Positions 8,836 through 18,215 are shown, counted from the first letter of the stretch. The stretch is DNA of 64,000 nt from Reichenbachiella versicolor (GCF_003171675.1 NZ_QFZQ01000002.1:1-64000), one strand, 5' to 3'. The notes: a model not told the origin generated them from the letters alone. Program-made: numbers and translations.

Positions 8836-8874
8836 ATGGATTGTACTTCATCTTTCTAACGAAGTACAATCCAT
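8836..8874 (+). terminator. Intrinsic terminator after pepP
   Basis: A 14-bp perfect stem (8836-8849 with 8861-8874) and an 11-base loop are followed by a T-run, 17 bases after the pepP stop codon. Confidence 0.9.
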
Positions 8875-8929
8875 TTTTCTTCTTAAGATAAGGATCTATT
8901 GCGTTAGGTTCAGTTATAGAGTAATGTTT

Positions 8930-9409
8930 TTAATACTTTCGTTGAAAAATTTCTTGCACTATTATCGCAGACTTAATTCCTTCTTCATCCGCAAGCAACT
9001 CTCTAATCTTATCATTAGTTGGATTAGATTCTTCATTCTCAACAAAGTATTTATTTTTTTCATATACAGGCCTATCTCTTTCAATAAACTGTGAAGCAAT
9101 CGCCCCTTTATTTGCTTTTTGAGTTACTGAAATTTTTCTCTCGGAAACTTTAGGTTCTGGTTCAGCTATAAAAGGTGCAGGAGCAGTCTCTATATTTTTT
9201 TCAACAGGTTTATCTCCCATTTCTTGAGAAAGTTGTTCAAGCAAGTCTTCTACAGGAGATCGCTTTTTCTTCGAAGGAGAGTAAGTCTCTTCCTGTTGGA
9301 CTATTTCTGGTTCAGAAGTAGGTTCTTCCTTTGGTTTCTTCTTTTTAAGCAATCTTGAGATAAGGTAAATCACCCCCAATACGATGTAGTATATAATGTT
9401 ATCGTCCAT
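8930..9409 (-). CDS. Small membrane-anchored charged protein, unknown
   Basis: The 159-residue protein has one N-terminal membrane segment (about 5-20, I-I-Y-Y-I-V-L-G-V-I-Y-L-I) followed by a very basic patch (L-L-K-K-K-K-P-K). A long, low-complexity linker rich in Glu, Pro, Lys and Ser comes next. The C-terminus is a short ordered-looking segment ending K-S-A-I-I-V-Q-E-I-F-Q-R-K-Y. The topology implies a cytoplasmic tail held at the inner membrane. No enzymatic motif is visible and I do not recognise the family. It faces the pepP terminator and appears to be a single-gene unit. Confidence 0.7.
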   Translation of the reverse strand: MDDNIIYYIVLGVIYLISRLLKKKKPKEEPTSEPEIVQQEETYSPSKKKRSPVEDLLEQLSQEMGDKPVEKNIETAPAPFIAEPEPKVSERKISVTQKANKGAIASQFIERDRPVYEKNKYFVENEESNPTNDKIRELLADEEGIKSAIIVQEIFQRKY

Positions 9410-9657
9410 ATCTCAAAAGTATCAAAATAATTGAAAGCTCGAGTGTATTAGTACAAGAATACAGTACCTAATTAACTCATTTTGAATAGCAGATTAGGAC
9501 AAAAAGCATTTAACCTCTCAACTAAAAAAGATTAAGCATTTTAACATGGTTGCTATTTAATAGTTATATCAGGGGATATAGTAACAATTTCTAGATGTAA
9601 ATAATAGACTTTGTTACAGGTCGTTTAGATTCGAGTAATACTAATGATGATCAAATT

Positions 9658-10536
9658 ATGAAAAGACTAATTGTATTTGTTTCCGCACTATACATTTTGA
9701 CAGGTTGTTTTAATGATCCTGATGTTGAAGATTATTCAGAGAATTTGGAAGAAGGTCAAGAATTTTTGGCCGAAAACATGAAGAAAGAAGATGTAATCAC
9801 AACAATCACTGGCCTTCAGTATAAGATTTTAGAATCAGGTGATCCTTCAGGACACAAACCAGGAATTCATGATAATGTAACAGTTCACTATGAAGGAAGT
9901 CTACTAGACGGAGGAATATTTGATACTACGATGGATGAAGAACCAAGAACATTCAAAGTAGGTGATCTGATAAATGGGTGGTCGGAGGCTCTTCAAATAA
10001 TGGTACCTGGTGATAAATGGGAACTATATATTCCTTACTACCTTGGGTATGGATCTCTAGGCAACGGTAATATCGAGCCAAATGAGATGCTAATTTTCGA
10101 AGTAGAAGTGGTTTCTGTAACTATTAACCCTTCTTACAAAGACAATATTGAAGCAAGCAGGTCTTTTCTTGAAACCAACGCTCTAAGAGACGATGTAACG
10201 ACAACTACATCTGGACTACAATATTCTATTATCACTTCTGGCAGTTCGGATGGCTCCAAACCAAGTTTAGAAGATTCTGTTCTAGTTAATTATACAGGTA
10301 AGTACATTAATAATGTCGCATTTGAATCAACAGAAGGAAAAGATCCTGCTCGGTTTAAAGTAGATCGGGTTATACCAGGATTGAGTGAAGCGCTTCAACT
10401 TATGGTTCCTGGTGATAGTTGGGAAGTTTTCATACCTTATGAACTGGGTTATGGAGCTAATGGTTTCTTACCGACCGTTGAACCCTATTCAGTTTTAATC
10501 TTTGAAGTAGAATTAGTTTCTATATCCTCTGATTAA
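9658..10536 (+). CDS. Lipoprotein with two tandem FKBP-type prolyl isomerase domains
   Basis: A lipobox (I-L-T-G-C, Cys17) marks a lipid-anchored protein of 292 residues. Two FKBP domains follow, at about 48-158 and 180-290. Domain 1 keeps V-H-Y-E-G, F-D-T, G-W-S-E-A-L and I-P-x-x-L-G-Y-G. Domain 2 keeps V-N-Y-T-G, I-P-G-L-S-E-A-L and L-G-Y-G but has F-E-S where the active-site F-D is usual, and Leu in place of the pocket Trp. Domain 1 is therefore the likelier active isomerase. The domains are so alike that an internal duplication is probable. The cellular site is expected to be the periplasmic face of a membrane. A second FKBP-type lipoprotein lies at 57980-58984. Confidence 0.93.
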   Translation: MKRLIVFVSALYILTGCFNDPDVEDYSENLEEGQEFLAENMKKEDVITTITGLQYKILESGDPSGHKPGIHDNVTVHYEGSLLDGGIFDTTMDEEPRTFKVGDLINGWSEALQIMVPGDKWELYIPYYLGYGSLGNGNIEPNEMLIFEVEVVSVTINPSYKDNIEASRSFLETNALRDDVTTTTSGLQYSIITSGSSDGSKPSLEDSVLVNYTGKYINNVAFESTEGKDPARFKVDRVIPGLSEALQLMVPGDSWEVFIPYELGYGANGFLPTVEPYSVLIFEVELVSISSD

Positions 10537-10661
10537 CTCATGAAATATATTTGTTCTAATAAAACTTATCGTATTAAATATTCCATCTTTTTATAGGAGA
10601 TTGTATATCCCCTGTTTTTCAACGAAATTGCGCGTCCTTTTGAAACTGAAAAACAAATTAT

Positions 10662-10943
10662 ATGATATCAACAAATGAATATTTCGATGCTAAAGTAAAG
10701 TCATTGGGATATGAAACCAACGCAGGTAAATCCACCATAGGAGTTATGGAGCCAGGTGATTATGAATTTGGGACATCTATGCATGAAGTAATGACTGTAA
10801 TAGATGGAGAACTTATAGTTACTCTTTCCGGTGAAAAAGAAAGTAAAAACTATAAAGCAGGTTCTAGTTTCGAAGTAGAAAAAGACAGTAGCTTCAAAGT
10901 CAAGGTCGTAGGACAAACTTCATACCACTGTCTTTATAGATAA
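10662..10943 (+). CDS. ppnP: Pyrimidine/purine nucleoside phosphorylase
   Basis: This 93-residue single-domain cupin matches the PpnP (YaiE, formerly DUF1255) family along its whole length: N-E-Y-F-D-A-K-V-K-S-L-G, G-V-M-x-P-G-x-Y-x-F, M-T-V-I-D-G-x-L and the terminal T-S-Y-H-C-L-Y-R. Family members phosphorolyse a broad range of nucleosides to the base and ribose-1-phosphate. The length equals the family norm. It is monocistronic, with its own terminator directly after it. Confidence 0.97.
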   Translation: MISTNEYFDAKVKSLGYETNAGKSTIGVMEPGDYEFGTSMHEVMTVIDGELIVTLSGEKESKNYKAGSSFEVEKDSSFKVKVVGQTSYHCLYR

Positions 10944-10955
10944 GTTGAATTTCAT

Positions 10956-10991
10956 AAATATTAAAGAAGATAATAGTCTTCTTTAATATTT
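10956..10991 (+). terminator. Intrinsic terminator after ppnP
   Basis: A 15-bp perfect, AT-rich stem (10956-10970 with 10977-10991) with a six-base loop lies 12 bases after the ppnP stop. It ends only five bases before the earliest possible hrpB start codon. Confidence 0.8.
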
Positions 10992-10996
10992 AAAAT

Positions 10997-13519
10997 GTGC
11001 ATATCACCTATTTTCAACTTTACAACGCTACCATTTTGCCTTTCGACCCATTTAATATAGATCTTCCTGTTCGTGATATTATTGATGAAGTCAAAACTTC
11101 ATTATCAAAGGATAACACACTGATAATCAATGCTCCAGCAGGTGCAGGAAAAAGTACTTTATTACCTCTAGCATTATTAGAAGAACATTGGCTTGATGGA
11201 AAAAAAATTATCATGCTGGAGCCGCGTAGATTAGCAGCAAAATCTATTGCTACACGCATGTCAGACCTATTAGAAAGTAAAGTTGGTCAGGAAGTTGGTT
11301 ATAGAATTCGATTTGACAATTGTGTTTCAGACAATACGATATTAGAAGTTGTCACGGAGGGAATTTTAACCCGTATGCTCCATTCTGACAATGAATTAAA
11401 GGATATAGCCTTAGTGATCTTCGATGAGTTTCATGAGCGTAGTATTCATGCTGACGTAGCTTTAGCCTTGTGTCGTGAATCTCAACAAGTACTCAGGCCT
11501 GATCTTAAAATAATGATCATGTCAGCTACACTTAACATGCCTCAACTCACTAGCTTACTTAATTGCAAGGCAGTCACTAGTGAAGGTAGAATGTATCCTG
11601 TTAAGAAAATATACGAAGGAGACACTGACGAATGGATGATCCCAGAGCAAACAGCCAAAGTAGTATCTAAAGCAGTTAAACAAAATGAAGGTGACACTTT
11701 GGTTTTTTTACCCGGACAAGGTGAAATTCTTAAAACAGAAGAGTTATTAAAAAAAGAACTAAAGGGTTTTGCAATAATGCCCTTGTATGGATCGCTGCCA
11801 ATGAAACGACAGCAAGCAGCTATATTCCCTCATAAAGAAGGTAAACGTAAAGTAGTACTTGCCACTTCAATAGCTGAAACAAGTCTAACTATTGAAGGCG
11901 TAAAAATTGTAGTGGATTCAGGATTTGGAAGAACATCCAAATTTGAGCCTAAATCGGGACTGAGTGGTCTTAAAACTGTTCAGATTAGCAAGGATTCTGC
12001 AGATCAAAGAGCGGGTCGTGCTGGTAGGCTTTCTGAAGGCGTGTGCTATAGAATGTGGTCAAAAACAACACATGAGCGTATGAGTGACCATTTAGTTCCA
12101 GAAATTTTAGAAGCTGATTTAGCATCTTTAATTTTAGATATGGCTCTGTGGGGTGTTACGAATATCGAACAAATGACCTGGCTAACGCACCCTCCTAAAG
12201 GTGCTGTCTTTCAAGCTTTGGAAATGTTAGAGCAACTTGGGGCACTGGAGAATGGTAAAATTACAGAACATGGTGAAGCAATGGCCAAACTCCCATGTCA
12301 TCCACGCATTGCTCATATGTTGCTCATGGCTGAGGAGAATGATAATGTTGAACTTGCGGCTGATATTGCAGCTATCTTGGAAGAAAGAGACCCTTTGGGA
12401 AAAGATGCTGGAATAGACATCAATAATAGAGTTGATGCGCTAAGGTATTTCCGACGAGACGGAAGGTCTGGAGGTCGAATGGTTCGAATAGCTAAAATCG
12501 CCACATCCTACTTGCAATTATTTAATTTGGAACCTGATAACGACGAATACGATTCTTTTGAATCTGGTGTATTACTCACTTATGCCTATCCAGAAAGAAT
12601 TGCTCATGCTCGACCAGGAAACAATGCTCAGTTTAAATTATCAAACGGTAAGATTGCTGCTGCTAGTCACAAAGATGATTTAGCTCATGAAGCTTGGTTA
12701 GCTGTAGCTCATATGGATGCACGTGAAGGAATGGGTAAAATTTTCCTAGCTGCCCCGTTAAACCCAAGGGATTTAGCTCCACTTGTCAAAGAAAAAGAAG
12801 TAGTGAAATGGGACACTGAAGATGGAGGTCTTCAAGCTAACCTAGAACTTCGAATCGGAAGTATTGTTTTGCAATCTAAACCTCTACCAGATCCTGATGA
12901 AGACTATCTTGTTGAAGCTATATGTGACGCCATCAAATCAGAAGGAAAACAGCTTCTTGATTTCAATGAAGAAGTTGAGCAGTGGCAAAATAGAGTATTA
13001 AGTTTAAAAAAATGGCAACCTCAGGAGGCTTGGCCTGACGTAAGTACTTCTACCCTATTGATGACTTGTTCAGAATGGTTAACTCCTTACCTAAATGGAA
13101 TAAAAAAACCTGGGCAACTTAAAAAAATCAATTTAAAAGAAGTTTTACACAGTTCCTTAGAGTACAATAAACAATTGACTTTTGACGAACTAGCACCAGA
13201 AAAAATGACTGTTCCTAGTGGATCAAAAATAAAGATCAATTATCGAGCTGATGGAATGCCTCCAGTTCTAGCAGTAAGAATACAGGAAGTATTTGGACTA
13301 GCCGAAACTCCTAAAATATGTAACGGTAAAGTTGGATTATTGCTACATCTATTATCTCCTGGATTTAAGCCTGTACAAATCACTGAGGATTTAAAGAGTT
13401 TTTGGGACAATACTTATTATGAAGTTCGTAAAGAATTGAAACGAAGATATCCAAAACACGTTTGGCCTGATGACCCTCGTGCTGAACCAGCCATAAAAGG
13501 TGTTAAACGGAATAAATAA
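10997..13519 (+). CDS. hrpB: ATP-dependent RNA helicase HrpB (DEAH/RHA family)
   Basis: Walker A is G-A-G-K-S-T at about 51-56 and the DEAH-box variant is D-E-F-H-E-R-S. S-A-T-L, the motif V region (A-T-S-I-A-E-T-S-L-T) and motif VI Q-R-A-G-R-A-G-R follow, with the HrpB C-terminal domain after them; 840 residues is the usual length. The substrate RNA is not established for this family. The start is ambiguous. The frame opens at GTG 10997, very close to the preceding terminator, while TTG at 11036 would give M-P-F-D-P-F-N-I-D-L-P, which resembles family N-termini better. The cyclase gene begins 11 bases downstream, so the two may share a transcript. Confidence 0.93.
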   Translation: MHITYFQLYNATILPFDPFNIDLPVRDIIDEVKTSLSKDNTLIINAPAGAGKSTLLPLALLEEHWLDGKKIIMLEPRRLAAKSIATRMSDLLESKVGQEVGYRIRFDNCVSDNTILEVVTEGILTRMLHSDNELKDIALVIFDEFHERSIHADVALALCRESQQVLRPDLKIMIMSATLNMPQLTSLLNCKAVTSEGRMYPVKKIYEGDTDEWMIPEQTAKVVSKAVKQNEGDTLVFLPGQGEILKTEELLKKELKGFAIMPLYGSLPMKRQQAAIFPHKEGKRKVVLATSIAETSLTIEGVKIVVDSGFGRTSKFEPKSGLSGLKTVQISKDSADQRAGRAGRLSEGVCYRMWSKTTHERMSDHLVPEILEADLASLILDMALWGVTNIEQMTWLTHPPKGAVFQALEMLEQLGALENGKITEHGEAMAKLPCHPRIAHMLLMAEENDNVELAADIAAILEERDPLGKDAGIDINNRVDALRYFRRDGRSGGRMVRIAKIATSYLQLFNLEPDNDEYDSFESGVLLTYAYPERIAHARPGNNAQFKLSNGKIAAASHKDDLAHEAWLAVAHMDAREGMGKIFLAAPLNPRDLAPLVKEKEVVKWDTEDGGLQANLELRIGSIVLQSKPLPDPDEDYLVEAICDAIKSEGKQLLDFNEEVEQWQNRVLSLKKWQPQEAWPDVSTSTLLMTCSEWLTPYLNGIKKPGQLKKINLKEVLHSSLEYNKQLTFDELAPEKMTVPSGSKIKINYRADGMPPVLAVRIQEVFGLAETPKICNGKVGLLLHLLSPGFKPVQITEDLKSFWDNTYYEVRKELKRRYPKHVWPDDPRAEPAIKGVKRNK

Positions 13520-13530
13520 CTCGACACACT

Positions 13531-14595
13531 ATGATTTCAGTTCCTCGAAAAAGGCAACTAAGCATTCTTATTGATTTTATAATCGGTTGGTTTATAGCCA
13601 TGCTAATTTGGCAATTAATCAGCAATGCTAGTGGCACTGATCCGCTTTTTAAGGAGGTAAACTGGTATGGACGCATTTGGATCTTTCTGCTATTGTGGCT
13701 TGGACAGGGGCTTGTTTATGGAATACAATTTGCATGGCTCGACAAGTATTTCATGAAGCGCATAGCGTATAACAAGATCATCTTTTGGACATTGGTAGTA
13801 CAGTTTTCATTTGCCTTCTTGTTCGTCAATACGGTATACTATTCTCTAAGGACGTTACATCTGCCCGGTATGCCAGATTCTTTTGGAGAATTTATGGCAA
13901 CACCTATATTTTATATTGTTTGTATTTATACTACGATTGTTAATTCCGTAATTAGTATTGTTGGGTACATAGATTCATTTCTAGGAAAAGGAAATCTTTT
14001 GAGAATAATAAAAGGAGAATACTATCACCCTAGAGTAGACAATAAAGTATTTATGTTCCTTGATTTAAAAGGTTCAGCGACAATAGGAGAAAAACTTGCC
14101 CCACTAGTATATAGCCAATTAATTCAAGATTGCTTCGTAGACTTATCAGTAGTAGAAGAGTATCATGCTCAAATATATCAATATGTGGGCGATGAGGTTG
14201 TACTAGTATGGGATGGGAATAATAAAAATGATGTGTTGAACTGCTTTAAAGCCTATTTTGCTTTCTGCAACAAAATTCTCTCCAATCAATCTGGATACAA
14301 AGATAAGTATGGTTTAGTGCCAGAGTTTAAAGCAGGAATGCATTTTGGGCCTGTAACAGTTGCACAAGTTGGTGAAATAAAAATAGAAATTGCATACCAC
14401 GGTGACACTATCAATACCGCATCAAGAATCGAAAGTCAATGCAATGAGCTCGGTGCTAATCTTCTTGTATCAAAAGAGCTTTTTGATCAATTGGACTTAG
14501 GAGATCAATATATTGGAACTACTCAAGGTTCTATTACTTTAAAAGGAAAACATCAGGAAGTAGAACTTATCTCTATTGAAGAAAGTTCGATTTAA
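13531..14595 (+). CDS. Membrane-bound class III adenylate/guanylate cyclase
   Basis: The N-terminal half has four membrane segments (about 13-31, 47-66, 83-105, 124-146). A C-terminal class III catalytic domain spans about 172-350. The two metal-binding aspartates appear as F-L-D-L-K-G-S (D178) and V-G-D-E-V (D221). The transition-state pair lies in H-G-D-T-I-N-T-A-S-R (N295, R299). The active site therefore looks complete for making a cyclic nucleotide. Whether the product is cAMP or cGMP cannot be read safely. It lies 11 bases after hrpB and about 220 bases ahead of a kinase with a cyclic-nucleotide-binding domain, which makes a functional link plausible but unproven. Confidence 0.93.
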   Translation: MISVPRKRQLSILIDFIIGWFIAMLIWQLISNASGTDPLFKEVNWYGRIWIFLLLWLGQGLVYGIQFAWLDKYFMKRIAYNKIIFWTLVVQFSFAFLFVNTVYYSLRTLHLPGMPDSFGEFMATPIFYIVCIYTTIVNSVISIVGYIDSFLGKGNLLRIIKGEYYHPRVDNKVFMFLDLKGSATIGEKLAPLVYSQLIQDCFVDLSVVEEYHAQIYQYVGDEVVLVWDGNNKNDVLNCFKAYFAFCNKILSNQSGYKDKYGLVPEFKAGMHFGPVTVAQVGEIKIEIAYHGDTINTASRIESQCNELGANLLVSKELFDQLDLGDQYIGTTQGSITLKGKHQEVELISIEESSI

Positions 14596-14765
14596 TGCTT
14601 AATCTATTAAAAGAATTAATTACCCAATTCTACTAGTTAAATTTCATTTATCGTTATTTACGGTACTTACACAAAGTAATAAGACTGTTCTATAATAGAT
14701 TGAAAGTCATAGTTATTTATATGCTCTAGATGTTAGTAGAAGTTAGATTAATAGCAGAATTTAGT

Positions 14766-14795
14766 TTTGTAGCGAGTTCCAAGTCTATATTTTTG
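14766..14795 (+). promoter_or_regulatory. Candidate promoter of the CNB-kinase / redox-regulator operon
   Basis: TTTG at 14766-14769 and TATTTTTG at 14788-14795, with an 18-base spacer, match the Bacteroidota -33/-7 pattern. The ATG is at 14816. Confidence 0.5.
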
Positions 14796-14815
14796 AATTA
14801 CACTCAATTTATCTC

Positions 14816-16207
14816 ATGCTTCAACAACTCAAAGAAATCGAAACACTTGCAGGAGTTCCTGATGAGGAGCTTCAATGGCTAATCGATCAAAGTGAAAAAA
14901 TCACTTATCAAAAAGACGATTTAATTTTTAAGTCAGGCGACCCAAATGAACATTTATTAATCATACTTGAAGGCCAAGTGGTTCTTAAAATTCAACAAGG
15001 TAATCAGTTTAAAATTGCTAGTAATTTTGGAAAAAACACTATCACAGGACTGCTCCCATATTCAAGAGCAACCAATGCTATTGGTACTGGCGTAGCCACT
15101 GAAAAAGTGGTTTTGTTGTCATTAAGTAAGTCTAAATTCAAAGATATGATTGTCCATCAAGAAACACTTACTACAGCTCTGGTTCATGTAATGAGTACTA
15201 GAATCCGAGAATTTACAAAAAGGCAGCAATTAGATGATAAGATGATGTCCCTTGGAAAACTATCAGCTGGACTAGCTCATGAGCTTAACAACCCTTCTGC
15301 CGCAATTGTAAGAAGCGCACAAACCTTGAGTCAACACCTCAAAATACTTCCTGACAACTTCAAAGAAGTTATAAAAATCGAGATGACTAATCAGCAAGTT
15401 GATACAGTCAATGAAATATTATTTTCAAAAATCGGACTTGGACCACAAGTCTTATCGATGATGGAAAAATCAGAACGAGAAGATGATATAATAGATTGGT
15501 TAGATGAAAGAGAGATAGAAGATAGTGAAGAATTAGCCGAAAATCTTGTAGACTTTGGATTTGAAATTGATGAATTAGACACCATGTGTGAAGGTGTTGA
15601 AGAAGGATCTGTACCTATTATATTTAGATGGATTGACCAAAACTTAACTACTGAAAGAATAGTAAGTGAAATTGAAGAAGCATCTCAAAGAATCAATAAA
15701 CTAGTAACATCCATCAAGAGTTATACTCACATGGATCAAGCACCTGAAAAAGTCTCTACTGACATACATATTGGAATTGAAAATACCTTGACGATGCTAC
15801 ATCATAAATTGGAAAAGTCAGGAATTACAATTCATCGTGATTTCTCAAATAATATTGATAAACCTAAGATATTAGTAAGTGAGATGAATCAAGTTTGGAC
15901 TAATTTGATTGATAATGCTGTCGATGCTATGGAATTTGTAAGTGAAAAAATCCTTACAGTAAAAAGTTATCAAGATGGTGAATTCATCAATGTGGTTATT
16001 GGAGATACTGGAAGTGGTATTCCTCTTGAGGTTCAAGACAAAATTTTCGATCCTTTTTTCACTACTAAAGAAATAGGTAAAGGTACTGGTCTAGGCATGG
16101 AAGTAGTACATCGTATCATCAAAAACCAACACAATGGATCTATAACCTTTACCACCAAACCTGGCAAAACCGAATTCAAAGTGTGTTTTCCAATACTCAA
16201 AGACTAA
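14816..16207 (+). CDS. Histidine kinase with N-terminal cyclic-nucleotide-binding domain
   Basis: The protein is soluble, with no membrane segment. A CNB-type beta-barrel (about 10-130) is joined to a dimerisation/phosphoacceptor region (H155 in G-L-A-H-E-L-N-N-P). An acidic helical insert (about 185-285) and a HATPase_c domain follow, with an N-box (W-T-N-L-I-D-N-A-V-D-A-M) and the G-boxes (D-T-G-S-G-I and G-K-G-T-G-L-G-M). In the phosphate-binding cassette the Arg is present (Y-S-R-A-T-N) but the canonical F-G-E glutamate is not, so ligand binding may be altered. The next gene, 10 bases downstream, encodes its likely receiver partner. I infer a cytoplasmic two-component system sensing a nucleotide or another small ligand. 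Confidence 0.93.
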   Translation: MLQQLKEIETLAGVPDEELQWLIDQSEKITYQKDDLIFKSGDPNEHLLIILEGQVVLKIQQGNQFKIASNFGKNTITGLLPYSRATNAIGTGVATEKVVLLSLSKSKFKDMIVHQETLTTALVHVMSTRIREFTKRQQLDDKMMSLGKLSAGLAHELNNPSAAIVRSAQTLSQHLKILPDNFKEVIKIEMTNQQVDTVNEILFSKIGLGPQVLSMMEKSEREDDIIDWLDEREIEDSEELAENLVDFGFEIDELDTMCEGVEEGSVPIIFRWIDQNLTTERIVSEIEEASQRINKLVTSIKSYTHMDQAPEKVSTDIHIGIENTLTMLHHKLEKSGITIHRDFSNNIDKPKILVSEMNQVWTNLIDNAVDAMEFVSEKILTVKSYQDGEFINVVIGDTGSGIPLEVQDKIFDPFFTTKEIGKGTGLGMEVVHRIIKNQHNGSITFTTKPGKTEFKVCFPILKD

Positions 16208-16217
16208 TACCGAAGCA

Positions 16218-17879
16218 ATGAAGAAACCTATTATTTTCCTCGTGGATGATGATCCAGCTGTACTTAAAGCTGTCGTCAGAGATGTCAAATCAAAATATAG
16301 ATCAGAATACCGAGTTCTTTCTACTCAATCAGCCAATGAAGGGTTAGACTATCTAACAGAACTTAAAAATAAGGGAGAATCAATTGCACTTTTTATTTCT
16401 GATCAGAGAATGCCTGAGATGTTGGGTGTTGATTTTCTAGAGAAGGCCAAAGAGATCTTTCCTGAAGCAAAACGAATTTTATTGACTGCATACTCAGATA
16501 CAGATGCTGCTATAAAGGCAATTAACGATGTACAGCTTGATTATTATTTAATGAAGCCTTGGGATCCCCCGGAGGAAAAACTCTTCCCTATTATCACAGA
16601 TCAGCTTGATGCTTGGTTGAGTAGTTTCAAACCGCCATTTATAGGAATCAAAATCATAGGCTATCAGTGGTCACCTAAATCTCATCAAATTAAGGATTTC
16701 CTTTCTGGTAACTTGATTCCTTATCAATGGATGGATCTAGAAAAATCTGAAGAAGGTCAGAATATTCTGTCCATGAATGATATAGATTACAAAGATGTAC
16801 CTGTCGTATTCTTTGAAGATGGATCGTTTCTAAAACAACCTTCTCTGGTAGATATTGGAAACAAAACTGGAATGACTACTACTGCCAAACAAACCATGTA
16901 TGATGTAACAATCATAGGTGCAGGTCCAGCTGGGCTTGCAGGGGCTGTTTACGGAGGATCAGAGGGTCTAAACACACTATTGATAGAGAAAAGAGCTCCT
17001 GGAGGCCAAGCAGGCACTAGTTCAAGAATAGAAAACTATCTTGGATTCCCTAGTGGTTTAAGTGGTTCTGATTTATCTAGAAGAGCTTTGACGCAAGCTA
17101 CTAGATTTGGAATTGAATTTCTTTCACCACAGGAGGTATCTAGTATTGCTGTGACAGATGGCTACAAAATGGTCACATTAGCAGATGGGTCAACAATAAA
17201 TACTAAAAGTATAATCATCACTACCGGAGTAGACTATCGCAAACATCCAGCAAAAGGAATTGATGATTTCACAGGGGCTGGTATATATTACGGTGCTGCT
17301 ACCACAGAAGCATTAGCTTGTCAAGATGAAGACGTATACATAGTAGGTGGAGGAAACAGCGCAGGTCAAGCTGCTATGTATCTTTCAAAGTTTGCTAAAA
17401 ATGTCTTCATAGTTATTCGTAAACCAGATTTAACTTCAAGTATGTCCTCCTATTTGATAGATCAAATAGGAGAAACAATTAACATCCATGTGCTAGGTCA
17501 AACAGAAATACTTTCTGTATCTGGAAATGATAGACTAAAGTCAATAGAACTAAAAAACAATAAAATAAACGAAACGAAAACAGTTAATGCTGGTGCCTTG
17601 TTTATTTTCATTGGAGCTAAACCTATAACTGATTGGATTGATTTAGATATTATCAAAAACAATCGAGGTTTCTTAGAGACAGGCAGTGAACTGACGAAAT
17701 ATGAAAACTTTAATAAAGTCTGGAAACTAGACAGAGAACCGTATCTGCTAGAAACTTGTCTTCCTGGAATTTTTGCAGCTGGAGACGTTCGTGCAGGAGC
17801 GATGAATAGAGTAGCTTCTGCCGTCGGCGAAGGGTCTATGGCCATTAAATTTGTTCATGCTTACTTAGCAGATAATTAA
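16218..17879 (+). CDS. Receiver domain fused to a thioredoxin-reductase-like flavoprotein
   Basis: Residues about 5-125 are a response-regulator receiver (D10-D12 acidic pocket, phospho-acceptor D62 in I-S-D-Q-R-M-P, T90, K113 in M-K-P-W). Residues about 142-212 form a thioredoxin/glutaredoxin-like fold without cysteines (Y-Q-W-S-P-K-S in the usual active-site place). Residues 228-553 are a TrxR-like FAD/NAD(P)H module with I-I-G-A-G-P-A-G (232-239), V-G-G-G-N-S-A-G (376-383) and C-terminal F-A-A-G-D-V. The redox C-x-x-C of thioredoxin reductase is replaced by G-A-A-T (359-362). Similar fused proteins are known in databases, but the substrate is not. It is probably phosphorylated by the upstream kinase. 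Confidence 0.92.
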   Translation: MKKPIIFLVDDDPAVLKAVVRDVKSKYRSEYRVLSTQSANEGLDYLTELKNKGESIALFISDQRMPEMLGVDFLEKAKEIFPEAKRILLTAYSDTDAAIKAINDVQLDYYLMKPWDPPEEKLFPIITDQLDAWLSSFKPPFIGIKIIGYQWSPKSHQIKDFLSGNLIPYQWMDLEKSEEGQNILSMNDIDYKDVPVVFFEDGSFLKQPSLVDIGNKTGMTTTAKQTMYDVTIIGAGPAGLAGAVYGGSEGLNTLLIEKRAPGGQAGTSSRIENYLGFPSGLSGSDLSRRALTQATRFGIEFLSPQEVSSIAVTDGYKMVTLADGSTINTKSIIITTGVDYRKHPAKGIDDFTGAGIYYGAATTEALACQDEDVYIVGGGNSAGQAAMYLSKFAKNVFIVIRKPDLTSSMSSYLIDQIGETINIHVLGQTEILSVSGNDRLKSIELKNNKINETKTVNAGALFIFIGAKPITDWIDLDIIKNNRGFLETGSELTKYENFNKVWKLDREPYLLETCLPGIFAAGDVRAGAMNRVASAVGEGSMAIKFVHAYLADN

Positions 17880-17885
17880 AGTCAA

Positions 17886-17930
17886 AAACTCACCAATACA
17901 AACATCTAGACTTTATGTATTGGTGAGTTT
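17886..17930. terminator. Bidirectional terminator
   Basis: A perfect 15-bp stem (17886-17900 with 17916-17930) and a 15-base loop lie between the convergent redox-regulator and DUF2892 genes. The stem ends are A-rich on one side and T-rich on the other. Confidence 0.75.
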
Positions 17931-17941
17931 GTATGAAAAAA

Positions 17942-18148
17942 TCACTTTTTCATAGAGCAAGTTTTAATTCCAAATGGTGCATAAAGTGGACAAAAACTTA
18001 TCATACTTGTCAAAGCAAATATTCCAGCAAGTACCATTAAGACAATTCCCAAAGCTCCTTCAATAACATCAGTAAAGTATAAAGTTGTAAATAATGCAGC
18101 TATTATCAATCTGATAATTTTATCTGCTGTTCCCATGTTCTTTTTCAT
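17942..18148 (-). CDS. DUF2892 (YgaP-type) small membrane protein
   Basis: The 68-residue protein has two membrane helices, the M-G-T-x-D-K-I-I-R opening and C-P-L-Y-A-P-F-G-I-x-T-C at the end, all diagnostic of DUF2892. The same domain forms the membrane tail of YgaP rhodanese. The two cysteines of the C-x10-C terminal segment are kept. The role is unknown. DUF2892 genes often sit beside sulfur- or redox-responsive regulators, and here the neighbour, 67 bases upstream on the same strand, is a Crp/Fnr protein. Confidence 0.9.
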   Translation of the reverse strand: MKKNMGTADKIIRLIIAALFTTLYFTDVIEGALGIVLMVLAGIFALTSMISFCPLYAPFGIKTCSMKK

Positions 18149-18215
18149 TGTATTCTATTTTTATGACACAATGATCCATTAGAACAAAAACCTTTTCAGT
18201 GACTAAAGTCACCAG

